Source: Pagrus major
Taxonomy: Eukaryota; Chordata; Actinopteri; Spariformes; Sparidae
DNA: 64,000 bases
NCBI RefSeq assembly: GCF_040436345.1
Contig: NC_133230.1
Coordinates: 22,516,197 to 22,580,196 of the forward strand
Reading direction: 5' to 3'
Program-made: the position numbers and the translations under genes
Notes under the pieces: model-generated
The model's database searches: none
Seen by the model: the letters and a program-made list of their open reading frames with translations, nothing else
What the model was told of the DNA's origin: nothing
Part shown: positions 11,901 through 23,183 of the stretch, piece after piece
Layout of the letters: every line of letters starts with the position of its first letter
How positions within the stretch are numbered: the first letter of the stretch is position 1

Positions 11901-14900
11901 ATCCACAATTTGATTTGACTTTCAATTTTGAAACTGAAAACATCCGAAACACCTCTGACGCTGTTGGAATTACCTTTGTACCAGTCAGTTATTCCTCTTT
12001 GTGTACACAGGTTTGAAATCAAAAGCATCTCATGAATGCCAGGACTGGGCAACCAAATACCTCAATATTGATATTGCAACAATATTGCAGGGATGACTGT
12101 TGGCACTTTCACACAGTGAGATGATAAATAACCATCAGTAAGTGGATATAATAACTAAGTGGGTAAAGACAAGGCACAAAGATCTTGGCCACTCTTAATT
12201 CTTGGTCTTGAATATCATAGAATAAACAAATAATGAAGACTCGACTCACATCCAGGGACTCCAGACAGTACCAGCAGAAGGCGTGTTTGCAGTTCTTGCA
12301 CATCATCTGTGCGCAGCCCTCGTCCCTCTCGATGTAAACTTTACATTTAGGACAGCGCTTGATTGGTGCGTCATCCTCTTCGTTCTTATAGAAGGAGCTG
12401 GGAAGGAGAGAGACACACGAGCTTCATTCCAAACGTCATGTAAAATTAAAAATCACTCAATATTAACCCCGCAAGACGTGCCAGGGATGAGATTGCCTTA
12501 ATGCAGCGATCAATATTTACAATCGTTGCTGTAACAGGGTTGTATGAGACAGCCGAGAGCTTCTCTTCTAAAAAACCAACAGCCACTAAATGGCATTGAA
12601 CTCCCTCCCACGCTCTCATTCTTCCCTCCCGTTGGTGTCAGTTCGTCTGAATCCATTTCTCCTGTTTCAGTTAAGTGCTGACTCCTGAAATGTGGAGGCG
12701 AGCAGGTAGCTGTCACTCTGGGTATTGTCCAATGACAGCAAACAAGCCCATTCAAGGGGGCTCAGAGTTCCTCCTGTCATCCTCCTCAAAGTAATAATGG
12801 AACAATTGGTGTGTAAAAGAGTCAGAATCTAGCTTTCACATCCTTACAGTGAACAAGTGTGGGATAGGCACAGAGGCTCTTCTTATGACTAAAAGTTGAC
12901 CTGTTAATCCTCTCTTCCGCCCTCCACTCTGGCCTCTGTACTTGGTCCCTAACCTGTGCAGATAGAGGAAGGCTCTGCAGAGCTAATGACGTTTCCAGAG
13001 TAAGAGGATATCTCAGAGAAAACGGGTCAGCTGCACATGTCTCCGGGCGGCCCTCCTCTACCCTCGCAGACAGATCCCGTATCCTTAAAATGAATAATGG
13101 GCCCATCCAGGCCTTCTTTACTGCAGTTTAGTTTCAGCAGATTTGTTTTATACCCGCCTATTACTTTGTGCTCGAGCCCTGGCTCACGCTCAACTGAGCG
13201 GTGGCAGCGAAACAGTCAGCCAGACCGGCTGTCAGGATATATGGACGCACTGAACGAATGCTGCTGTATATTGACAACTTGGGATTCTGAACTCAAGTCA
13301 GGTGAACATGACGTGGGTTGCTACACGGGTTCTAAGAAATTAATTCAATTTCCAGGGATTTCTTCTGCAGCTGATGTCAAAAAGGACAAAATAAAGTATC
13401 TTTTTGAAGGTTGAAGAGGTGAAACATCCATAAAGTGCAGACAGTTTTTTACTGGACTGGGTATTTCTGTCGTACAAGGCTTTTAAAAAGGTGCAGTATG
13501 TAGGAACTGGCCACCTTTGAAAATCATACTCAAAACAAATAGGGCTGCTAACTGTAGCTGCCGTTTAGCCGTGCATCTAGTGAGGCAGACCGGGAGCTCG
13601 GAGAACCAGGAACTAGGAGCTTTGGCCTGGGACGGGACAAGGCTAGCTGGTTAGCATGCTATCTTCAGTCAATATCTCTGCAACACAATATATCCACATC
13701 ATAACATCAAAACTTAGTTCTTGACATTCAGATAATTTGTGTTTTTAAGCCTTTCATGGATCACTGAAAAAACACGTATGAATCATAACATCTGATCCGA
13801 TAAATAACATAGATGAGAGAAAAATTGAGAGAGCAAAAATTTCAAATGCACCGTAACTTTCAATCGTAAAGGTATGAACGCACAAAAGGCAGTACCTGTT
13901 TTCTCCTGGTAGGAAGGAGGTAATGGGCAGGTTATTTTCCTGGCAGGCCTGCCCGGGGTGCCAGTTGGCCTTGCAGGCCGAGCAGAACTCGAGGGCACAG
14001 ACGGCGCACTGGACCAGCTGGGGCAGCGCTGGAGAATCTGCCTCCTTTAGTTGGCACACGGCCTGGCAGGTCGAGGAAGGGCACCACGTCCGGCATGGGT
14101 CCAGCAGCACCTCTGATGGATCAAAAGAAGTGCCAGTGTCATGGACAGTAGCTCTTTTAAAGGCTTAGTTAACCAAAATGACAAAGAAATCGATTTTGTT
14201 TAATTTATAAGTATTTCAGATTTATATTCAAATTTCCATGACTTCTCAAAAACTCTTATTGAAGGTGTGATTTTCTATTACTTCTTCCGGGTGACTGAGA
14301 GACAATTTTATGTGCGTTTTTGCCAGTTCTGTTCTAAGTTCATAGCATGATGCACTTGCCCTTGTATCCTCTCCTTCCTTCCTCTTGCCTCTCTGCCAAG
14401 AACTCAGAGCACACATTCCACATGCACTCTTGGCTCAGCCTGAGAAATATGGAACGGTTACAGAAACTGTTCTGCCTGACTGGACTGGGACATTGATGAG
14501 ACGGCTGACTGCCCTTATCCAGGCAGCATCAACAGCTACTTCTGATGGTTTTTTTTATTCATTTGCAGGACCCCCCCCCCTTGTACTTCTATATATGTAT
14601 TTGTTTTATTGTGTTCCATGTATTTATTTGTGCGAGATCTGAATGTTCTGTGCCTTTGTGTAGGTGGAGAACCTGCAGGTCGAGTACCATCAAAGAGCGA
14701 TTGCACTGCTTGGTTACAGCTATCGCTTGTAGCGATTGAACTCTAATATTACTGATTAGCATGTCTACATTGACAGCGGGGACCCGCGCAACACAGACCT
14801 GTCATTGTCTTTCCAGCGCTGATATCCAAGCCTTTTAGCAGTGGGTTAACATTTATTCTACAAACAGTGTAAACCGCAGACTGCACACAGAAGAGGAGAT

Positions 14901-17900
14901 AAAAAGGATTTAACTGAAATATCTTGCCTTGCTAGGAGACCTGCCTCCACCAGACTCACTCAGACGGTTTACGAGTCTAGAGCCGAAACCAATCCAATTA
15001 CAATCTCTTTAAACAAAGTCTGGGAGGCTTTCCCTTTCATGCATATTTGATGGAAGCTGGTGTTACACTTTGATGAGGTTGACAGGGCTGAGTCAGAATA
15101 CTACAGTACAAATCAGACAAATGTAAGGCCTGAGTACCTGTCACGAGAATATTCCTTGCCTGCGTGATTGTTTGCAGTTTGTGACTGGTAATGAATTCAT
15201 AATTTTTGGTGTCGGAAGTTAAAATTGAAACACTGCTGTTAAGAGCCGACACGGCAACCTGAAGACACACGTCAGTGTTGAAGATTTAAATTAACAGAAC
15301 AAACAAGCATCACTCAAATCTTTTCTGTTAGCTCTCCGCAGAGACCCCGTGGTGTAATTCAACAGCAAAAACATCCACAGGGGGTGAATGATTGAGTCCA
15401 GTCAGAGTTTGGTGACACTCGTGAGACAGGACTGTCGTCATCCTTTTGTACAGTTTCCCTGGAGGACAGGAGCGTCCACGTGTGTCTGCGACACACAGTC
15501 ACTGCCCACTCATCACCCACCGAGAACGAACACTGACGTGCTGCGGCTGCTCCTGCACTGACTCACCCCTTTCAAACTGAAGCTTCTTGTATCTCTGCAT
15601 CATCTCCGTGGCCACCATGCACTCGATCTACAGGGAGAGAGGAGAGGAGAGGTGGGAGGGAAATAAGCAGGTCATTGTGCATATTTATAGACAGAAGCTG
15701 CGAGGAGCGTTTACACAGTCAGAGTGCGAATATCATTTTCAGAACAACGTCAAATTCAAATTTCTACAAGATCAGAACTTCCCACTTTTACGTTTACCAA
15801 AAAGGCTTTTCATGCAGATAGAAAAGGAGAATCCAATTGCCAGGATGTATTCAAGGTGCATTCCCAGGCCCACTCAAGGTTAAATGTACTCATTTATTGG
15901 GCGATGAAATGAGCAACCAGGCTTTGTAAAGCACCAGTCAATTACAAGGTGAAGGCATTGCTGTCAGAGCAGACAAGGATGACTGGCAGGAGAAGCTGGG
16001 GTTCCATTAAGGGCCGGTGACTCTGATTGATTAGAAACATAAGGCCGTGGTGTGCTGAATCGTTCTGCGCCTACAGACCTCCGATACCAAGTGAGCGCGT
16101 GAGTGAGTGAATGAGTCCATCAGCCAAACTGCCCAGAGGATGAGCAGCGTTTTGCCCTCGCATTGACCTCTGATAGGAAGGCAGGCGCATATGTGAGCTC
16201 ATTATAATGGAATAAACACGTTGGCAGGTGGAGCGCAGTGGTCATCTTGAGTAAAGCTGGAGCCCTGAGGGGGCGCAGAGGTGTTAAACTAACTGCACGC
16301 ATGTTAGTTTTACCAACTCGTGCTTGTTACGTGGGAGGGAAAGGAGCAGCACGATAGGAGGTTCATGACATGGAAGAAATTGATCTGTGGAGCTGACACG
16401 TCACGGTTTTGCTCATTTCCAGCACATGCAGCGCCAGTACTGCACGTGCTAGATATGAAATGTTCATACAGTAGTTGGTTATGCAAGCACCAATGCAAAA
16501 TTGTCTCGAGATATTAGGGCATTACTGTAAATGTTCATTAACCTGAGGAGCAGCAGGGTGTTCTGATATTGGCAACCAGTCTGAGAAATCTCAGTTTTTC
16601 CTTTTATCAATACCTCATTTTCCTGCAGGTGTCCTCTTTTGGGACAGGCAGAGTCTGGACAGCTAATTGCAGTTTCAAGGCCTTCTTTGATCAGGAGTTC
16701 CACATACTGCTTCAGGCACTGAGAGAAAAAAGACAGACAGACAGACAGACAGATAGACAAATATAACCTTGATCCAGTTCAATATCCAGTCAGCCACAAA
16801 CAAACAGACCGCATATCAGAAAGGTTGGTAAACAGAACAGATCTACAGTATGATTCTCTCTTGATCACAGCATTTGTTAAAAAGCTTAAGAAAACTGTAT
16901 TGATTAATAATTTTATGCTATCAAAGGCTCAGATAACCATCTCCTGATTCTGCAGTTCACCTCGGCTCTACGGAGCATTTTTGCATCTCGGAGCTCATTG
17001 TTTTTGGGTTTCCTGCCCACAACGCTACTGTTTTGGGTTCAGTCTCACCACCTCAATCAGCCCCATTTACAGCCACAGCATGAAGCTGTTTTCATTTAAT
17101 TCTAACGTAAACCCCACTGCATGCTGACTGCAGAGCACCAAATGGCATGAAGAAAATGGAGCATTTAACAGCTGAAGAGCCACATATTCCCCTCGGGAGT
17201 TGGAAGATTGAATGTTAAACTTAACTTGCCAGTTATTTAAACTTTGAGAGAAGTCAATGAATGTTGCTTGTATAACTTCTACTATTGACATTGATGAATC
17301 AAGTGTTCCTTTACAAAGCTGAAAAATCAAAAAGATTGTCTGGGATTTAATACATTTTCCACTTAAAAGACAGACATGCACCAGCATTTAATAAGCTTCT
17401 ATTCCATTAATTTCACCAAATTGTCTTCTATGTTCTTACAGCAGCTTAAGTGAGATACCAGACAGTGTTTGTGTTTACACTGTGGTTGCCCTCTGTGGAA
17501 TAAACTGTACTAACTAAGCTTTGGTAACTACTGCCGCCACCCAGACTGTGCTGAAGGAAGCAGCTTCTATTTTTAGTGGTCATTCTCGGGCATTGTGTCC
17601 TCATCTCTGTACTAGATTGGTTCAGATCTCACAGCCAATGGGTGTAACTACACCTCCCTCCCAGCATTTCACACAGGTCTAGTGTTTTACAGGAGGAAAC
17701 AGGGTGTGAGATTTGTAATAGATTTTCAGGTCATTATTACGATTTTGATACAGTGGAAACCCTGTGGGGCTCATTATTATTAAAAAGGTGCAATATGTAA
17801 TAATTTTAGTTGAAAACAAAAGTATCAACTGAATGTAAAGAAATAACAGTTTGGACTTTATAATGTCTACGTATTGAATTACAGAGATATCTACCTGAGT

Positions 17901-18895
17901 AAGCATGGTAACCAGATAGCCCCGGCCCGTTCTGGTCCAAAGCTCCTGTGATGATAGTGTAAACACCAATACCACAGTGGCTCAAGCTCCCTCTCTGTAC
18001 CGCTAGCTGCACTGCTAATTGAGGTAACTAGTTAATGGCAGCTATAGTTAGCAGCAGTTAGTAGTTACCCTACCCTACCCTGGATGGGCGACCGTGTTCC
18101 AGGCCGACACAGCACAGGACGACAGCGGGACAAGAAGATGTAATTGTGTTTACATCTTGATGCTTGGTGCTCACACACAGTTAATGTGGATGGAAAGTGT
18201 TTCCCTGATCCAACTTCTGATGTGAAGATGCTGACCATATTACCATCACCATCATTTTGCTGCTGTATGCAATTACCCCGGTGTAAATTCAAAAGGATGC
18301 ATTAGGTTTTTGTGTATATCTGTATATGAATAACTGTATATATGATCTGTAATTTGTGTAGCATGAAGGAGTTTATGAACTTCCATTTAGCTTTGCATCC
18401 CTGTGTTGTATAATGACGATTAAATTGACTTGTACCTTGATGATATGCTGCCCTCTATTTGTTTTAAGTATGAATTTGACAGACACATTTTCTACACATT
18501 GCACCTTTAAGTTAAAACCCATCTGAATATACCATTTACTTTGATAAGGATCATAATTTTGATGACTACAGCTCTTTGGAGTGTTTTGGTGATGAACCTT
18601 CAATTTTATTCTGTGTATCAGTTTTGAATATTGCTCAAAAAAATAATCTTTTAAAAAAATATATATTCTATATAACCTGATTATGGATCATTTACTTTTA
18701 CACAAGTCATCATTCTGCAGACAGGATAACATGCTGCTGTGTGTACAGTGTCCTGCTCACCAGTGTACAGAAGACACATTGGCACTGTGTGATGGTGGTC
18801 ATCTGCTCCAGAGGGAACTCTCCAAGGCACAGCTTACATGAGACCAGGGGGTCCACGGCCAGCTCCCAGGTGGGACGGTACCGTGCCGTGGTCAT
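8809..18895 (-). CDS. rnf144a: RNF144A, RBR-type E3 ubiquitin ligase (7 coding exons, 295 aa)
   Basis: RING-between-RING E3 ligase: RING1 recruits the ubiquitin-loaded E2, and a RING2 cysteine accepts ubiquitin before passing it to substrate. Coding exons in transcript order: 18895-18761, 16718-16614, 15627-15567, 14112-13896, 12397-12250, 11454-11365 and 8940-8809. Every junction has AG/GT borders and phases agree, giving 888 nt with the TAA stop, close to the 292 aa of the human protein. RING1 begins at Cys20/Cys23; the IBR covers about 102-160; RING2 (about 188-217) has the [10 protein letters not shown] motif with catalytic Cys201; residues 253-275 form a hydrophobic tail anchor, followed by [16 protein letters not shown]. 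The start ATG has A at -3 and opens the family's MTT-RYRPTW N-terminus. The paralogue RNF144B is less likely because the C-terminus matches RNF144A. Known family roles include DNA-PKcs degradation and innate signalling; none can be read from sequence. Confidence 0.97.
8941..11364 (-). other. rnf144a: RNF144A last intron
   Basis: 2.4-kb intron between GTGAGA and CTCCCTACAG. I see no gene in it, only unremarkable AT-rich sequence with a small CA run at its upstream edge. Confidence 0.8.
11365..11454 (-). CDS. rnf144a: RNF144A coding exon 6 (post-RING2 linker)
   Basis: 90 nt, exactly 30 codons, [16 protein letters not shown] to WHRTQ, nearly identical to the mammalian exon. The acceptor is GTGTGACAG and the donor GTGAGA. 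A short CA repeat lies just upstream of the acceptor. Confidence 0.95.
11884..12120 (+). repeat. Adjacent dispersed repeat fragments
   Basis: Two short stretches (GAGGGGTGTCACGATTCTCC at about 11879; GGACTGGGCAACCAAATACC at about 12041, then CAATATTGATATTGC) resemble ends of common teleost DNA-transposon relics. They lie within the intron downstream of RNF144A coding exon 5. Confidence 0.4.
12250..12397 (-). CDS. rnf144a: RNF144A coding exon 5 (RING2, catalytic cysteine)
   Basis: 148 nt. Contains [18 protein letters not shown] and CAQMMCKNC, so it carries the active-site Cys201 and most RING2 zinc ligands. The acceptor is CCTTCCCAG and the donor GTGAGT, ending in phase 0 at ESLD. Confidence 0.96.
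13486..13742 (+). repeat. TIR element, family 1, 3'-truncated
   Basis: Starts AAAGGTGCAGTATGTAGG. Internal words (AACTGTAGCTGCCGTTAG, GCTAGCTGGTTAGCATGC, CTGCAACACAAT) match the copy at 46.9 kb. The terminal inverted repeat is missing at its right end. Confidence 0.6.
13896..14112 (-). CDS. rnf144a: RNF144A coding exon 4 (IBR zinc-binding domain)
   Basis: 217 nt from the split Glu101 through [10 protein letters not shown] to FLPGEN. The IBR ligand pattern CxxC...CSAC...HPGQAC is visible. The donor is GTACTG; two leftover bases join the next exon to make Ser173. The stretch [12 protein letters not shown] differs most from the mammalian protein. Confidence 0.94.
15567..15627 (-). CDS. rnf144a: RNF144A coding exon 3 (RING1-IBR linker)
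   Basis: 61 nt encoding [20 protein letters not shown] plus one base of the next codon. The acceptor is CTCCCTGTAG and the donor GTGAGT, phase 1. Confidence 0.93.
16614..16718 (-). CDS. rnf144a: RNF144A coding exon 2 (RING1 C-half)
   Basis: 105 nt, 35 codons from CLKQYVELL to GHLQENE. The acceptor is TTTCTCTCAG and the donor GTATTG, both phase 0. It supplies the last RING1 zinc ligands, including the CPDSAC motif. Confidence 0.95.
16730..16757. repeat. (AGAC)n microsatellite
   Basis: About seven AGAC units just upstream of the acceptor of RNF144A coding exon 2. Confidence 0.9.
17782..18510 (+). mobile_element. TIR element, family 1, with an internal insertion
   Basis: Starts AAAAAGGTGCAATATGTA and ends ACACATTGCACCTTTAA. 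Compared with the copy at 36.25 kb it is continuous up to about 18068 and from about 18436, so roughly 367 bp was inserted between. Confidence 0.7.
18069..18435 (+). repeat. Insertion inside a family-1 element, possibly retroposon-derived
   Basis: Begins with CCTACCCTACCCT and ends in ...GTATAATGACGATTAAATTG, which looks like a LINE-type 3' tail. The junctions share only TAC. No coding sequence was recognised. Confidence 0.4.
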
Positions 18896-18911
18896 CTTCA
18901 CCGCCACCGAG
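18761..18911 (-). CDS. rnf144a: RNF144A first coding exon (start codon, RING1 N-half)
   Basis: The acceptor TGTTTCAG ends at 18912. Sixteen bases of 5' UTR follow, then ATG at 18895-18893 and 45 codons ending FCTL. The donor is GTGAGC and the exon ends in phase 0. It encodes RING1 cysteines 20, 23, 38, 40 and 43. Confidence 0.95.
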
Positions 18912-19984
18912 CTGAAACACAAAAAAGAAAGAGTCGCTATGGTTATTGAAGCCAAGTGTCTATCCTGAAATAAAGTGCTCTGAATGCTCAAAAAATCCTG
19001 CTCATGAAGGAAATCTTTAAAGTGAAAATGTATGAGCCTCAGATTTGTTTGTGTTGTTTGAGTCCAAAATGTGCTTTATTTGCTGTGACAGAACCAGCAT
19101 GACTGAAAATGCATTTTCAGTCTGCACACACACAAGCAGGCCTGTTGTATAGAGAAATGCACCAGCTCTGTGCATAAATGGCCCTTGTCAGCTGCATTCA
19201 TTTTTATTCCAGACCTCATGCTCTCTGGCAGAACGGAAAAAAAAAAGGGAAAATACATTTCAAAAGCTCCTGAAACTCCTATAGCTATCAGCTATCTCAG
19301 CTCCTTGTGAAATTTTCACTTCAGATGAAATAACACTTTTTTCACCCTCTCTCTCTTCCATGCGCGTCATCGCATCTCCTTTGTGCGAGTCGGGGAGGGT
19401 TATTTTAGGCCGTCTCGTCTCGCTTTCTCCTTCCCTCTGCAGCTGAGAGCAAAGAGCACCCACTCGGCTGTTTACAGGAAGTGGTCCCGCGCACACAACG
19501 TCAACACTGTCAAGCTCTCCCCGTGCTGCTTAGCAACCAGCTGAAGGAGGATTTTGGAGGTGGAGGTGGGGGTGGGGGAGGGACGGCAGAGGAGGAGAGA
19601 CAGGGTGAGATTGCAGTTTGCTCTCACCGGTCATGCCTTCCTCAATGTGCCTGTTCACACACATACAGTGCAAGAAGTGGACGGCGGGTGGGAGGAGACG
19701 GGTTCAAGAGTCCGCATGATCGCGAACTCGTGCGTCGTCCGCATGCGCCACCCAGAGAGGGGAGTGGGGAGAGGAAGAGACAGTGTGTTCATATCATATC
19801 TCTTCACACCGCACTTCTTAAAAACACATTTAATCTTTGAATGATGGAGGAAAAGCGCAGGTTGTTGCTTCCACCATAGATCAACTTCAATAGGGTGCTG
19901 GGTGACGGCAGATGATAACGTGCTAGGGCAATAAAACTAATCTGTTGTGGTAATGAGGTAAAACCAGGGAGTCAGATGATGGGC

Positions 19985-20157
19985 AAATGAATATGAAATA
20001 TGCCTCAAACTCATTGCTTTTATGCAAAATTCTTACATATTGCACATATTGGCCATATAATGCTGTTTTGTCACACATTTTACCTTTTCAAAAAAATTGC
20101 AGCCTCTGCGGTTAAGATTGCAATTTCAATAGTATTCCAATTAATTGCGCAGCCCTT
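19985..20157 (-). repeat. hAT-like dispersed repeat fragment
   Basis: On the minus strand it starts AGGGCTGCGCAATTAATTGG, resembling a widespread teleost hAT-derived repeat, and includes ATTGAAATTGCAATC. Recognised by memory only. Confidence 0.45.
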
Positions 20158-22328
20158 ATGTCTCATTATTCCTCTGTCCATCATATAACGTGGGAAACTA
20201 TTGGGTCTGCTATCAGTGAGGACATCTTCAGTAAGTTGCTGCTCAGTGGTGCAAGGAGAGAAGAAGGAGGAAGAGTCTCGAAGGAGGCTTCAGTGAGGCA
20301 ACATGAGCGCATCATCTTATGTGGAAGTCTATTATTAGAAAGACACTTCATTGGAAATCTGTGAGTGATTGGATACTGCGGCTGGTAAGTGCACAGCTAT
20401 ACACCTCACTGCAGTTTTGTCGAACTACAAGCAATGGCGAAAGAGATAGCACCATTAGACAAATGTATTGGATATGTACTCAGTGAGGGTTTCAGAAGAA
20501 ACACATTATGATTGTCTTGCCACAGTGGAGTAATCGAACGTACTGGGCCGAAACGCCATCAAGTAAGTAAGCACAGATAACTCCAGATGCAAATACGAAA
20601 AGGCCAAAAAATAGGAAGGACGATGCTTTTCACAAAGTGCAGATTTAAGTGACAATATGCTTAATATTTGATTGCATTAGATTATTTATGTAAATAAAAC
20701 TGGAACAACAAGCCTGTCCAGCGCAGCTACGAGCCCAGGGTGATCCTGCTCTGCACCTGTTATCGTAAGTCATGTCCATTCAGTTGATGCTCGACTAGAA
20801 GAAATGTGTCATTTTGATTGCATCGATTCTTCCTCCTCCGCATCTCTTCATCGTGTCTTACTGAAAGTAGGAGGAGGACCAAGGACGAAATTGCAAAGTG
20901 AGACAAACTGAGACGATGAAGAAGAAAAATGAGATTTACCTCATGTCTGACTCACTCAAATCACCTGGCATTCATCCATCTCTCCCACCGCCCGGAAAGC
21001 ACTGAGTGGCGAGGAAGCTCTATTATCTAGGTGCTGAACTTGTATACAAAAGTTTAACAACAACAATTTGTTACCAGGATGGAGCCAAATGACCTCTCAG
21101 GGGAGAGTGTGGGAGGGCGTGTGCTTTGGTGGCCCAAAAGAAGTAGAATGGGAACTTCAACCACTGCAGCAATTAAACCACACTTACAAAATCCAGCTGT
21201 GCAGCCTTATTTATGAAGAAGAGAGCCCTATTTTTGAGTATGACTTCAACAGCTGTCTAATTCTTACATAATCCACCTTTAATGTGACAAATTGGAACAA
21301 TGATATTCTGCCAACATGGACAAACTAAGAGGAACTTTGCCAGTTAAAGTTTAATTCTAGGCCTGTGACACATATTTGGTGCTAAACACTACAAACTTTA
21401 TTAACACCTCTGTGGTCGAGTCTCAAGTCAATGCAGCTGATGACTGAATGATAGCAGTACCGGGATGACTGAAATAGTCCATTATTCCTTATCCGTCTCC
21501 TAGTATAAGCAGCTGAACTCCATTAGCCCTGTGGCAAAAGCACCTGATGGTAAAAAAAAGTAATCCACAGCATACAGAGCAGGACTTTCTAATACATTTG
21601 AATCAGTTTCTCTCCTCCAAGACTTTATATTGGCTGTGCAAATGCTGACAGACCGGGTCGATGGGGACAAATGAAATTGTTTTGTAAGGATGGCCTGAGG
21701 AGAGCAGAGAGAGGGAGCGAGAGAAAGAGAAAGAGAAAGAGCAACACGGGGGGAAAATGAGTTTTCATGAGAAAAGGAGGTGCAGTGCCATCCCTCTGCT
21801 GAATTATTAACTAGATGGTCCATTATCACTGAGATACATGTAGACATATATAGTATATGCCGAGCAATGGGGACCGTGCATGCAGGCCTTAATGTGTGCT
21901 ATAAGTCTGAAAAAGTCGGGGAAGAGAGCTAAAAAAATCAATGAAGCGGGAGTCAGAAGTGAGTCAGAAGTCAAACATCCATCCTGAGCAGTGGCCACCA
22001 TGTGTCAGTCATCAGTCTGAGGGATCTCAAGTCATAGTTTAACTGACTGACTGCAGCAGCACTCATGCGATAATGACTCCACATCCAAGAGACAAACAAG
22101 CATACACACACACACACACACTAAGAATCCATTGCATAAGGGGGGTGGAAATGGTCACGGAGGAGCAGTTGTGGAGAACTTCTCTGGGGAGCTCGAGGCG
22201 AACGCTGCAGTATACATGATACCATCCATTAAAGCTTTATCCACATCTACATCACATGGTGCGTTAAATAAAGGTCACTTAAAGCGCACAAAACATTGAC
22301 AGATATCACACCAAGCCACTCAAATGGA

Positions 22329-22329
<1 letters not shown>

Positions 22330-22360
<31 letters not shown>
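22330..22360. repeat. (CA)n microsatellite
   Basis: About 15 uninterrupted CA units in the RNF144A long intron. Confidence 0.95.
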
Positions 22361-22362
<2 letters not shown>

Positions 22363-23157
22363 AATATATTGTGTTCGACCGCATACTGTTGTCTCCATAT
22401 ACTGTATATACGTCATAGGTGTGATTAATTTATGGATAACGTGCCGCTTCATGTGACATCTTTAATTAAAACACTACTTGTCAACACACGCCTTTGATGG
22501 GTGAAGCGCAGATAGTTACTTTCTTGGCAACTGTCAAGCCCTGATTTATAACTACGGCATATGGAATTCCTATGTAGTCAATCAAATCAACTTACTGAAG
22601 ATCCTTACTAACCCTGACCCAAAACAAGCTATCTAAATATGCCAGGCTCTGGGAAACAGCAATTTCCCACAAATAATCAATAGATTAATCAACGGTGAAA
22701 AAAGTCACAGCCGTATTTTTTTAAAATTATGCTTTCGCTCCGCGTTCATCAGCAACCACATGAATTATATAGTTTGGAGTTGTTCTGGCCACTTTCTGCA
22801 GGTGCTGGAAGCATAAATCAACCCCGTGTGAAGAGAAAACTATAAAATGCTAATTCTCACCTGAGTAGACTCAGGCGGGGATGGGAAGTGAGAGCCCATT
22901 TTCATACGCTACACTGCGAAGCCTCACGCTGCATAGTGATGCGGACTTTACATTCATGAGGATATAAACCGAGTGCTCTCACTGCAGTGGTGTGTACAAG
23001 CCACCTCATCATTTGCTCCCATAGAGGAGAGAGAAGGCCTGAAAGAGCGCAAGAGAGCTGAAACGATCTTTAAGCTCTCCATTTTCACTTGAGTTAACAG
23101 CTTTTACACTGTGTAATTATATAATGTGGCATTAAAGCATTGCATAAGACTCTCTAT

Positions 23158-23183
23158 ATAAATATATATATATATATATATAC
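23158..23183. repeat. (TA)n microsatellite
   Basis: About 12 TA units. Confidence 0.9.

Larger units (their letters stand above)
16719..18760 (-). other. rnf144a: RNF144A intron between the first two coding exons
   Basis: 2.0-kb intron. It contains an AGAC microsatellite next to the acceptor (16730-16757) and a TIR element with an internal insertion (17782-18510). No additional exon is seen. Confidence 0.8.

Noticed and set aside
19400..19850. GC-richer patch considered as an exon or alternative RNF144A promoter
   Set aside because: No donor/acceptor pair or frame stood out; left as an unproven possibility inside the intron.
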